DNA from: Halocafeteria seosinensis
Lineage: Eukaryota > Sar > Bigyra > Bicosoecida
Assembly (NCBI GenBank): GCA_001687465.1
Contig: LVLI01000154.1
Span: 1-64,000, forward strand
Direction: 5' to 3'
DNA length: 64,000 bases
Part shown: positions 10,032-21,852 of the stretch, in pieces
Numbering within the stretch: the first letter of the stretch is position 1
Layout of the letters: every line of letters begins with the position of its first letter
The notes under the pieces: model-generated
Database searches by the model: none
What the model was told of the DNA's origin: nothing
Seen by the model: the letters and a program-made list of their open reading frames with translations, nothing else
Translations under genes and position numbers: made by a program

Positions 10032-12202
10032 CTTCTCCTTTCTGCAATGGTCACGTGGAACTCAGGTGCTTTAGGGGTGCGTGTTTATAGAGCACATTCT
10101 ATGTACTCTCAGCTGAAAAATGTTCCAGCAAACTTGTAACAGAAGTCGAGCTTCTAGAAGGAAAGCGATCGTTCATCAACACATAACCTTCAAGTACAAA
10201 TAGTTGCCACTGGCCAAGTTACCAGACAATGTCGATAATGAGCAGATTCTGTAATTGCATGCCGCTTGGAAGATTCAAGTTGAAGTTCATGGCTCGGCAG
10301 AGGTCGCAGGGCCTATGTTGCTCTTGTCAGGCATAACCTAGTCCTTCCTTCCTGAGAGAGTAGGTGACCCCGTAGCCTACTAGGTCTCGAACCCTACTAG
10401 TCAATGTAGGTGTATAGTGGGGCGTGTGCACGTAGAGAAGGTCACCAGACTCATTGGATTGTTGAGAGTTTGTAGTCTCCCCAGGAAGTCGCAAGCGCCT
10501 GTATTCCCTTGATTTTGATCTCTACAAAGCATCACAGGGGCCATCAACAGCGCGCTATAACACTGAGAAGGGGTGGTAACCTATGTAACGTTGAGAATGG
10601 GTCATGGGTGCTCCGCGGTGCTGTACTGGGATAGGTAGCATGAAAAGACCGGGTGCTTTCTTTCTTCATTACTCAGAATTTGGACGATTATTTATGTCTC
10701 AGTGTCTTCCGCATACATTTTATTTTAATGGAGAGATGACACTAGCTACTCGGTAGCGAGTATGAGCCCATTAACGAGGGGAAATGCGTGGGATCTGGTG
10801 GGCTCAAGGGACTGATGTTATCGACCGAGTATTGGTGGAGCTTGCATGTTTCAATGGTGACTAGAACATAGGGGAAAATGCAGAGTCTATGTGCATGCAC
10901 CATATACTGCGGGGCAAAGAATGGGCGATGTCAAGGTCAGAGAACGGCAGACCCGGGAAAGTTGGCTCCCGTGGCTGCCAGACTCTTGATATCGTACCTC
11001 CACCGCTATTCTTGGGGTGCATGCAGGTATGTTCGGTGTCAGCAATAACCGTTTCATTCACTGGTGTGTTTGAATGGAAGACACATACGCGGAGAGGGCG
11101 AGTCCGGCTGAAAGGCGAAGCGAGAAGGGCAAAGGGTTTGGCCGTACACTTAGCCTCCTTTCTGCGACTTTTTCGATATGGAATGGTATTATTTGTCCCC
11201 GCTAGCATTCCAGTTTACATTTTGCGTATGTCATACAGTTTGTAAACCCGTGAATTTTGTTGGGAAGGAAGGTTGGAACCACCTGCTGCAAGGGGAAAGT
11301 TGCAAATCTGATAAACGAAACAGATATCGGATGTATCGCATTGCGTTACCTCATTTGTCAATTTGTTATGTCAGCGTGAACAATGCATGTAAGCTGACTT
11401 ATTGTATTTGCGCTCTAAAATACTGACACAGTGCCACTTTACTCTCCTCGGCCTAACTCTCCGGGGTCCGCCCGCCGCAGCTGAATTAGTGTCCATTACT
11501 TGGGTTGTTCCAAGTCTCATTCACGCAGTTAGAATACATAAGCACTTGGTGTTGATACACCCAAATCAAACGAAACAAGGACTTTTTTCTTTTTTTCTTT
11601 CTCGTACATATCGGCATTTTCCTGGTGGGATTGTATTATCCTGCCTGGTATTTAACCCCAAGAAGGTAGGCTTTTGGCCAAGTTTTTGGCTGCCCCCTTT
11701 CAAAAAAGGGGAAAAAAAGTGATAAGAGGCCAACTTTGAAGGGCTTTTCTGAGTCTATCGACGCCTTTCAGGAGGGATATCCAAAGGAAATAGGTTGATT
11801 ATTGTATGATTTAGTGTACAGTACGCCGTTTTGGCTGAACTCATCGTTTATATCTGTCAAATTTGGCCCAGATCCATTGCTCTTGAGGGACCTGTGCAGG
11901 AGAAAACCTCAAGGACCAGGAAAGCCCAGGAATTCGGCCGGAAACCAAAAGTATCCAGGAAGGATATCCGCCAACGCGCAGCTATCGTACAGAGAATAAC
12001 ATAAGGGTTGCTTATTATTAAAGAGTAAGGATCCGCCCTAGCAGCCAGGCTGTTGTAATCTTGATGCAAAGAATGCCTTTGAGCCTGGTGCAGCTGGACT
12101 GGAACTGGTTGTTTGCCATTACTTGATTGTGGAGTGTACGGATATCCCCGTGCTCCTATTGCCTACTCGTAGCTCAACAACTAAGCTAGAAAGCGGAAGG
12201 CT
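10032..12202. other. Gene-poor region of 2.2 kb
   Basis: No ORF here has a recognisable domain, signal peptide or intron pattern. Overlapping frames of 115-118 codons on both strands at 10861-11245 mirror each other and look like chance. A short hairpin-like CCCCTTT/AAAGGGG element occurs near 11694-11715. The last few hundred bases should contain the promoter of the ELM2/PHD gene at 12203. Confidence 0.5.
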
Positions 12203-15200
12203 ATGGAGAACGACACGAGCATGAATGGAAAAGGAGTTGAGGAGGAGCATGGCCCTGACACCTCGACTGATAACTCTATCCCTGCTTCGGCAAAAACTAC
12301 TGGATACGAAGAGACCCATTCAAGAGTTAGTAAAGCTCCTGCCAGTCAAGATAGCGAAGCGTCTATGGAAGATGCGTACCCTAAAGTGATCGTAACATCC
12401 GGCTCTGTAGACTCGGCGAATCAACCTTCGTCCCCTGGCACAGACTCTCTACAACAAGCTGGATCTTTCAGCCTTTGCGTCGGAGGCGTCCTCGGCGGTG
12501 TTACATATAATGACTTGCTTGATAAATTTCCTGGCATGGAGTTTCCTAGGTCGGCTAACCAAAGCGCAGCAGTAGCTACACAACTTACTAATCACCCACC
12601 TATGGAGAAAGGTGCTTCACTCCCTGGCACTGTGGAGAAATACCCGTACAAGCCTCCGCGGATCGATGGTGTAAGGTACCAGGTACAGCCGCCCCCTCTG
12701 CTAGACAACACGCCATATACACAGGAGTTTGGATATGTGAAACCGGGATCCGAATCTTCTGCTTCACACCGGCCTAAGGATGAAATGTTGAGTGAGGCCA
12801 TCCAAGAAGAGAAGAAACGAGTCCGTCCGCCTAATCTCAACGGTAAGCCCTTATCATATCATATCATGCCATCTGGTTCATTGTTGCCAATCATTCTGGC
12901 GTTATCATGCAGTTCCGCTTTCGCGTTCAAAAACGAAGGTGGGAAAAGGCAAGAAAATTAGAACGCTTTTCCAACCGGAGTGGCCGACTGACGCAGCGGA
13001 AATCCCGGATATCAACAAGTACCCGTCGGCATCCGCATCGCTCTCAGAGGAAGAACGCTGGGACCCTTCTCGTTGTAGTACAAAGGCAAAATGGAACGAA
13101 GGTATGATAAAGCTCAATAATGGCCTCCTGCTCTCTGGTTCATTAGTTGTTCTTCGTTTCATTCTCGACAACAGTTGAAGACTGGATACGATTTGCCCGT
13201 CAAGTCCTGCATCTGCGTGGAAACGGGGCGGATAGTGATGGGAATGACTATCATCGACAAAAGCAACACGAATTCTTCAACCAAGCAAAAGATGCATACG
13301 GAATCAGCTTCGAGTTTGGAACGGAACCGCCAGATAAATGGGACGAAAAGATTCTGGCTTTTCTGCATGACTGTGACTATGATGTCCCAAGAGCCAAGTT
13401 GCAACTTGTTTCACAAGTCGGCGGTGGCTTTGAGTTCGCCACGCTCTCCTGTACGGACACGCTTTGCGGCGAGCGTCTCCACGGCAGAATGGATAACAGT
13501 TCCAGTGCTAGCACTCCAGGTACAGTCCCTATGTCTTCCGGTACAGCTTCGATGACACAACCTGCGGCTTCCCAGAACCGTGGGCAATCTGTCACGCGAT
13601 CTACACAAGAAGATACTTTAGAAGTGAGTGGTCAATCTGGTCTAGAAAAACTGAAAGGTCTTGTCGGCCTCCGGCCCCTAGCTGACACAGATCCAGTTAC
13701 GGAACTTTACGAGACTGGAAAGAGGCGTCTACACAAGGTGAATGAGTTTATCGATACTGAAATGTCGGAGAGCACGCTGGTACAGGAGTGGACCGACTGG
13801 GCTAATGAGCTGCAAAAGCTTTTGAAAAGTAAGAATGCACTTAAGTGGGATGTCCTTGTCGAAATGCGAGAAAGAGCGCTGGGGCTACGACCGCTAAACC
13901 GATTTAGCAGTGGGGGTGCGAACGCCCAGCTAGCCAGACGAGCGAACGAGTATGCAGACGAGTTGGCGAAACGATTGGCAGCGGCTACCCGTTGGCGAGC
14001 AAAAGTCCGCGATGCATTGAGCAGAATTCATGAAAAGTTTGACTACTCAGCGTTTGAAAGCTTAGCACTTCAGTCCAATCAGCTCTGGGTAAAATTACCT
14101 GAACAACCTATAGTTACCAGGATCTACAAAGCGTGCCAGCGAGCGAAACGCGAAGCAGAACAAATGATATTTGAAGCTGCGAAAGCGGCCGCGTTTGCAA
14201 GGCAGCGACATGCCGTCTATACTGAACGCTTTGCCGCGTTCCGTGTGGCTTCGTCGCATTCCAAGAGGTCTAGGATGTCGATGGGTTCAGGACAAACGCA
14301 CGATGAGAATTTGAGCTCTGCAGATTTTAGTGGTGACAGCTATGCAAGTTCGTCAATTAGTCAGGCTCCTAAGATGGAATGCGTCGACAGTCGGGACCAA
14401 GATGTTAGAACGGAGCAGTGTATGCTTTCCAACTGTTTAACATGGGAAGATTTTGTGAAAGTGGCTGCTGCTAACTTTTCAGCGTCTAGTATCGCATCTT
14501 CCATCTACGGCCCTCCACCATATCTTGAGGAAGATGGGGACGTGTCTGAACCCCCAAGGCTTCCTCCTGCGCCCAAACCTGTATCAATTGCTTCAATGCG
14601 GAGCATGCTGAGTAAGCTGGAGAGATTGCCAGTGAAGTTTACGGAGACGGACATAATAGCTCGGCGGCTAAAACACGTGGAAGACTTAGCTCAGCGAATT
14701 AGTGCATTATTTCCCAAACATGTGTACCATAGCTCGGGACCCTCCGGCAAGCGGGTATCACAGGCGCATATGCTATCGTCTGTACCAAGATGGGCATCAA
14801 ATTGTAGGTTTCCTGTAGCTCGTGAGGTGTTCCCAGATCGATCGAAAGAGGATGAAAACAAAGTATTACCACAGAGCAGCAGTGCTGCCACTGATACTAG
14901 TGATGAACAGGATCCCGGGAAATGGATGGAAGAGTCGCTGGGAACTGGAGCGAGCTCTCGCGGTACAAATCTTGGCGGAGGATGTGCTTACGTCTCATAC
15001 CATTCTCCAGAATCTGGCGGAGCAGTGGCTACTGCCGGTGGGACTAGTTTTGCAGCACAGCTGGGTAAGCAAGGTGGGGCGACTGGTTCGTCTGTGCACG
15101 TGGCGGCTTCGAGTGATGGAAATAGCTTTACCACAGAGAACCCATCGGCCACAACAGAGAAGGATTCTACGAAGACAGGTGCTGAAAAAAGCACCTCCAA

Positions 15201-18200
15201 AGAAGACGGTGATAACTTGCCTAATATAGTGTCGAGTCGACAATTGGGTTTCAAGGAAGACTACAGACTCGGTCGCATCCCGATTGAGCATCTGTTGGCT
15301 CTGGCGACAGACGTTGAGGACTGTGGAGTTGGTTTTCGGGAAGGAGTGCTCATTACACATTACGCAAGCATATCAAGAGAGTGGCGACGGCGTTGCTCCA
15401 CCTTATTTTCGAGTCCTTTCTCACCTCAACTTAGTGAAATACAGAGCATGATTGAAGACGCAGAAGCGAGTCCCGTCGATTTTAGTGAAGACGTGGCTTC
15501 CTTAAGGGACGAGGTTTTGAAAGCTGCTAAATGGTTGTTATGCGTCCGGTCCGTCATCAGTTTGCTTCATGCTGCTGGTAATGGGGCGACTACGCACGAG
15601 CAAGCCCGAGACATGAAAAACCCTGGTAACACGACAAACAAGGCCACTCTTGCAAACAGTATTGAAGGGGCCCAACGGAAAGCTGGTTCGGATAAGAGTA
15701 AACTGAAGGCGGATTCGCTGTCGTTAGCGAAGGAAGCTATCACTTGCATGAAGGACGGTGGTTGTCCACGGATGCCGAAAGAGCTTGTTCCGTTGGAGAA
15801 GCTCGTTGGCACGGCTGAGGAATGGAGAAAGAAGGTGCGAGAGTGTATCCGAGTTGTAGACACAGACGAGAATGCCGTCGAACTTTGCTTGCAACTCCTT
15901 AGTGAGGGAGCTTGTATTCCTGTGGCTATGAGAGAGTATGGCATGTTGCTAAGTGAGCTGAGGGTTCGGTGGTGGTCTAGACGAGCCCAACAGTTACTAG
16001 AGGACTCTGAACCGTCCTTGCAGAGTCTGAAACGATGTTTAGAGGAACTCGAGGCTATAAAGGTAGCCGCTAAGAACATGCAAACTCATGCATATTCAAG
16101 TGACGCAGCATGCCTTGCTGCAGCATCCGGGTTGGATAAGGAATTGGGGCTGGACAAGGTTCTCCGAGAGAAATACCGAGAGAAGGGTCTCCTAGTTAAG
16201 GATAAAGCTGAAGAAGGTACATCGCAGGAGCAAGCCGCAGGTGAAGCTTCCTCAGTTAGTTCCCAAGTCGAGCAGCCGGAAGGTGGCGCGGAGGCACAGT
16301 TTCAACCAACAGAGAACACCGCTGAGGACGGGCCATCTACCAGAGGATCAAGGCGCACTGGGCGCAGGATAGAGGCGGATGGGGAAGTGCAAAGCTCTGG
16401 GGCTAGGAAAGAGGGTGACAGCGAGTCCAGATCGAGAGATAGATCAAGCAAGGAGGAGGTCTCTTTGGATATGAGTGATGCTTCATGGTGGCTCGCTCCT
16501 GTGGAAGAGTACCGCGTTTCAGATAGAATCGAACGTTGCGAACATTGGATTAAACAAGCTTCAAGAGCGCTGCAAACCAGACCTAAAATGGAAACTGTCA
16601 ACGAGTTGCTTGAGGGGCGCTCGAGCTGGGTGACCGATATGGACCCATATATCCGGCGTTTGGAAGTGCTAAAAAAAGAAGGTGAAGGATGGTTTTATTC
16701 GGCTGTACCGGTCCTCTCTAGAGTCGCAAGTTGCTTAGAGGAAGTGCCTTTTACAGGGCGTTCCCGTCTTCCTCCCCCAAATGGCGTTATACTGTCTTAC
16801 AGGAAGCTATTAGAGGAATACAGGTCCACACTCCAACTAAGTGTAGTACCCTCAGCAGAATTGTTGCTGCAGAAGGCCCAAAGTAGATGCGATACTTGGC
16901 TTCGCACTGTAGCATCGGCATTTGATAGCGCGTTTGATGACCATCAGCTAAATCCATCTCCATTTTTGGAGTTAGCGCGGCGTTATGCAAGGTCCACCAG
17001 TACGAGTAAGACTGCAAATAAAGGAGCAAGGTCAAAGAAAAAAGGTTCGCGGAAGAAGTCCAGTAAGAAAAAGGATGCACCAATCGAATCGGAGCTCGAA
17101 AATTTACAGCACAGTAGAGTATGTGATACATGGGTCATGGGTATCGAAGTGGAGGAATTAGCAGAGGCCGCCAGTGGAGATTATGTAGTAGAGAACGCTC
17201 CCATACATTTCGGACGGGAGCTGCGATTGGACGAAATTTTGCCTGCTATTGAAGGAGAGTTGCAAGGGCAAGATGCACAGCAAGACTCCTTGAGCAAGGA
17301 GGTACACACGCTCCTGAATGAGCTGTCACTCTCCCAATCGGAGGAAGAGGTTCAAGCGACGAGGTCTAAGGAGGAGGTCATCCGAAAGCTTGCTGGCTAC
17401 TCTCACCATATTCCTGTAAATGTGGGTGCTGCGCAAGCTTGGCTCTACAAACACCTTAATTTGAGCTCCGTATGGAAAGCCTACCTTCTTGCGAAATTAA
17501 GGCAGCATAACCTGTTTTCAGAAGTGAGCTCTTTTTCTCCTACAGAGGTTTTAAGATGCTTTTTGGAACAAAGCAGAACGAGAAAACTCTTACTTGAAAT
17601 TTCCCGTCTGAAGGCGAATATATGTGTTTCTTCGAACGAAGAAACTGTAGTGTCCTGCGCCGTAGCATTTCATGACTGGAATTGCCGTGTTGTTGACATT
17701 GTTGATAAATTCGACCGAGTCATTGCCGTCATTGAAAAGAACTGCAACCAATTCCACACACTATTGAGTAGTCCGTTTGACGGCGACTCAGAAGGCGGCT
17801 CTGAAGATGGAAGCATAGGAGAGGGAGAGGATGAAAACAGTAGCATGCCAAGGTCAAGGAGAACAAGAAGGAAATCGCAAAAATATGAAGAAGCTTTGGA
17901 ATTTTTGCGTCCTGGTTCCAACCCGAAATCTACTGCGGGACAGGATACACGCACGGACGATTCTCGCGAGGAGGCAGTGAGTCAACAGACTAATGGAGGT
18001 GCTTTAAGATCTTTGTGTTCTTCTCTACGATCGTTGCCACAGCAACAAGTAGAGGTCCTCACAGCACTAGAAGGTATTTCCTCTGTGTGCGACATTACTG
18101 AACAGAAGTTCCGAGACTTCTCCTTGGGATGGATGGAAGTCTCTCGAGCGTTCGAGACTCAACCTCTGGAGTTAAGTCCTGTGTCAGCAAGTGAATCCGA

Positions 18201-21200
18201 GAAGGAAAGTATCAAAAAGCTTTCGCTCGGCGACATTACCCTTGAAGCGATAGAGAAAGAAACCATTGATGATTTACTTTCAGATGGAGAGTCTGTGCTG
18301 TCACGCATCCAAAACTATCTGAATTGGGATCGTTTTGATGTAGATGAGAATCCTCAGATGACTAGGCTCAGTTCTTTAGAACAGCACTACGACACCTGGG
18401 AGACAACTGTATGGAAACGTCTGGCGTCAACACCAGGGCAAGATTCCTCGAATACACAAGGGGTAAATGGTTTGTCTTTGCCTTTTGTATTTGCTCTAAC
18501 GGCTGTTGGCGTGGAGTTGAAGACATTTGACTCTGTGTTTATGACTCTACAAACTGGACTACGAAGATTCTTTTCCTGGGCAAGGCGGTGCGCGCTGATG
18601 ATGGATAGAGCGCAGCTTCAATCCCTACTTTCAACGAAGAAATGGCGATCAAACGATCAGACCGGTATTTCCCAGATGGAGTTTGAAAAACATGTGATGC
18701 TTCGGTTTTCTGATACTTCTCCGAATGACCATACCTCTGAACGTACTTTAGCAAACTTACAGAAACTGAGGGACTATTATGATCGCTATATTCCGTTCAC
18801 TTTGGTCTTTGGGGAGCAACTAAAACAGGAAACGGAGAAGGCAGAACAATGGTTTGAAACCGTGAGCAAAACTGGTTTACAGAGTGGTGAAGAGATTGAC
18901 AAGAAACTTGTCCAGTCATTGCTTCGTCAAGGACCAGAGTTGTTGGTGGCATGTGAATCGTCGATGAATTTGTTAAGGAATGCTACACTTCCGCAGTGCA
19001 TTTGTCGACGGCCATGGAGTGGGTCGATGCTACAATGTGGAAGCTGCAAAATGTTTTTTCATAGTGACTGCTTCAATCGAACTAAAGATGAGTGCCAAAC
19101 ACTTCTGGAACGAAGCAAGAACCGAACTCGTGCCTTCAACAGACTAATCACCGGGAAAAATTCGTTCGAAGCGGTGAAAGGGATACTTCCAGAAGGCGAG
19201 TCGAATACAGAGAATGGAGCTCTGGAAGACTGGAAATGTCCCGAATGTTTAGCGCATGCTGGCATAAATGCCGCGATTGTGAAGTGCTGCTGGAGTTTGA
19301 GCCTGCTTCATTCTGAAATCAAGGAGGAAAGGGTTCAGCTCACCCGAGGTCCGCCTTCCAACCAAAGTTTACGTGACTCTGTTGAAAGCACTGTTGCAGC
19401 GTCCCAAGCAGCAGTCACTGAGAACGACGCCAGTAAAGCCACCGAAAAATTGCATCAAGTAAGCACGACCTCTTCTCTAGATTGGCTGTGCTGCGTGGAG
19501 GACGTTCTATCTGCTTTCTCGAAGGCCCCCTCGAGTGACTCACCACATTACGAAAACGTTTGTCGTGGACAGCGGTGGTTGCTCGAGGAAGAGGAGGATG
19601 CAAAGCACGGTGAAACCACTGCTCCTGTTGGGCATAAAGATTCTTCGATTGTATCTCCCCAACACATTGAGACGCTGATCGCCACAGGAGCCCGACGTGG
19701 AGTTTACTCTCTTAATGGTAATGGTATGAGCTCTGGAGAGACGTCAACGGCTTCAGCTGATTCCATTTCAGAGGATGCGATCTTATGGTCCGTTCTTGGA
19801 CACCAAGTATTGTTCGATAACCCACCCCGGTTTATCTCCCGTCTAGCTCACATCGTGAAAGTTAAAAAAGAAGAAGACGGGTCCACGGTAAGAGCCTGGG
19901 AGAATACCATAACGCATGCTATGGAAGGTTTCCATGACGCTGGTCGCGAGGAGAGGAGTTCAAGGATAGCAGAAGATGCCGGTATCAAAGCAGTTGCTTT
20001 CGTCGGAAATGAGGTGCGCGAAGCGGACTATCCTCAAAAGATTGCCCATGTGCTAAGGTGTTTGCGACTACTAGTGTGGTATACACGATTCCGGGATAGC
20101 CTGAAGTCGTGCGTGGATGAAAGAGAGATCCACAGGTGTCTTTTGTCTGCAATTGTTTTCCGCCTACCGTCGGTGTATTCCGGGCCGTTTACGCCATTTG
20201 ACCCCCTACATAATTTAAGAGGCAGCTCCATGTCTGCTAATTGGGATACTCTGCTGTCAAATCATACCTTCCTTCTATCCATTGGCTCAGTGCTATGCCA
20301 GGGCATGTGGTGGAGGCAAGAAGCGAAGCCGCTTCTACGCATGACAGGCCCGGTTTCAGTTAAGAAATATCAGAACTTGTTGATCCGTGCTAGGAATATA
20401 CCTATGCTACTTGCCGAGGAGCCTCAAGTAGAAAGCGTTGTCTTGGATGGCGGTCAGGCATACTGCATATGCGGTGGACTAAGCGATGGTCGCTTTATGA
20501 TTGCTTGTGAGTATTCCAGTCCTCATTGTAAACAATGGTACCACGCAGAATGTGTGGGTGTGCCTGTCCCTGAAACTAATGTGCCTTCTCCCGGCGAAAC
20601 CGTCGCGTCGAACATCCGCTCAGGGTTGCGTGCGAGCCATCGCATAATGCCTTCCGGGAATGAAAGCGACAAGTCTCAAGGCACCGACTTGCAAGAGGAA
20701 ATCGAGCAAGAGGACTTTAAGTGCCCAGTTTGTGCACTGGCTCACAAAGAAAACTACAAATATAAAGGAGCCCTTCCCCAGGAGTCCATCAGACTACTTC
20801 AGCAGTCTTTAGGCCCTGATGAAGTACATGAAGGGATGGGACATGCCAACGCCGCCAATTCGGGAAGTATACCGAACAAGAAGATCGGTTGTTGCTATGC
20901 CGCTGCCCAAGGTGTTGGTGTAAACGCTATGCCGTCCCGCCCTCAACCTTATTGCTTTCTACCACTCAGTGTCGGAATGAGCGAAGCAGCAGAGAAGAAT
21001 TCTCGCATTACTGTTGACGCTGGATCCGGTGCTCGTGAAAGAGTAGTTGTTGCGTTACCGTTCAATAATACTTGGCTGTCGCAATGCGCTCAGCCAGACG
21101 AAGGCACCTCTTGTTCCGTTTTGCAAAGGAACTATGGTCTTGTTCCGAACACTAAGAAGTTTTCCGAGCATCTCCGGCAGGCGCTTAGGGCGTCTGATCC

Positions 21201-21624
21201 ATCCTCTACTCGAAACAGTCTTCTCGACGTCGACGTATATTCCGATGGTGCACTGTTTCATATGATAAGGTCTCTTCAGCATGACCCCAGCTTCAGGAGC
21301 TTTGAGCCCTCTGACGCGGGTAAGCTGCTTGAAGAACTGGTGGAGACGGCAAAGTCGAGGAATGAGACAACTCTGTGGGTAGCCGGGGTCAGCGATGCTT
21401 GTGCTAGTCATTCGTCTACGATTGGGGGGGATGCCATTAACGACAGCATCCAACAGGGAATTATCGAGTACATTTACCATGTTGGTGGAGCAGATGCCGC
21501 ACTAGCTTACTGCGAAGGGTTGAAACAGTCTCGTCTGCCGGCATCCAAGAGGGGTAACGGTGAAACCGATGAGACCCCGACGTCTTCATCCAGTGAACGG
21601 CCGAAACGCCGTCGGCTTTCCTAG
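12203..21624 (+). CDS. Giant ELM2-like / PLU-1-like / double PHD-finger chromatin protein
   Basis: Three exons, 12203..12842, 12913..13101 and 13175..21624 (introns 70 and 73 nt), 3092 aa. An ELM2-like region covers about residues 225-365 and spans both introns: KIRTLFQPEWPTDAAEIPDI, EEERWDPS, then LAFLHDCDYDVPRAKLQL, the typical helical end of ELM2. The middle 1500 residues are helical with repeated short Trp-containing helices (EEWRKKVREC, CEHWIKQASRAL, CDTWLRTVASAF) resembling the PLU-1 region of KDM5 demethylases. PHD finger 1 lies at about 2218-2300 (CICRRPWSGSMLQCGSCKMF, FHSDC, WKCPEC). PHD finger 2 lies at about 2707-2792 (YCICGGLSDG, QWYHAECVGVP, FKCPVC). The C-terminus ends with a basic tail, ERPKRRRLS. 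No JmjN, ARID or JmjC is present, so it is not a demethylase. ELM2 usually recruits histone deacetylases and PHD fingers read histone tails, so a scaffold or corepressor role is inferred. Confidence 0.8.
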
Positions 21625-21852
21625 AGTACCAATGTTACGTATACTACACTACAGTCAATTAACACCTACCCTTGATTGTGCATACCGATTGTTTACATAT
21701 ATCCGTTGCACCAAACCGTTCTCAGGGCAAACAATAAGCGTGCAATCTTTTCATCGACTTAAGTTTTTGTCTGTGAAATTCTTGAGGTAGAAAAGCCACG
21801 TCGATCAGGGTCGATTTTAGCTATCATATAGTAGGTTGATTAGACATACAAG

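Noticed and set aside
10370-10400. tRNA-like T-arm (gggttcgagacct on the minus strand)
   Set aside because: The stem does not pair over five bases and no acceptor, D or anticodon arm could be fitted around it.
10861-11245. Overlapping frames of 115-118 codons on both strands
   Set aside because: Mutual shadows without motif or signal; length is within chance for this base composition.
11690-11720. Hairpin followed by an A run, resembling a bacterial-type terminator
   Set aside because: The genome is eukaryotic by intron content; a short purine/pyrimidine hairpin has no such role here.
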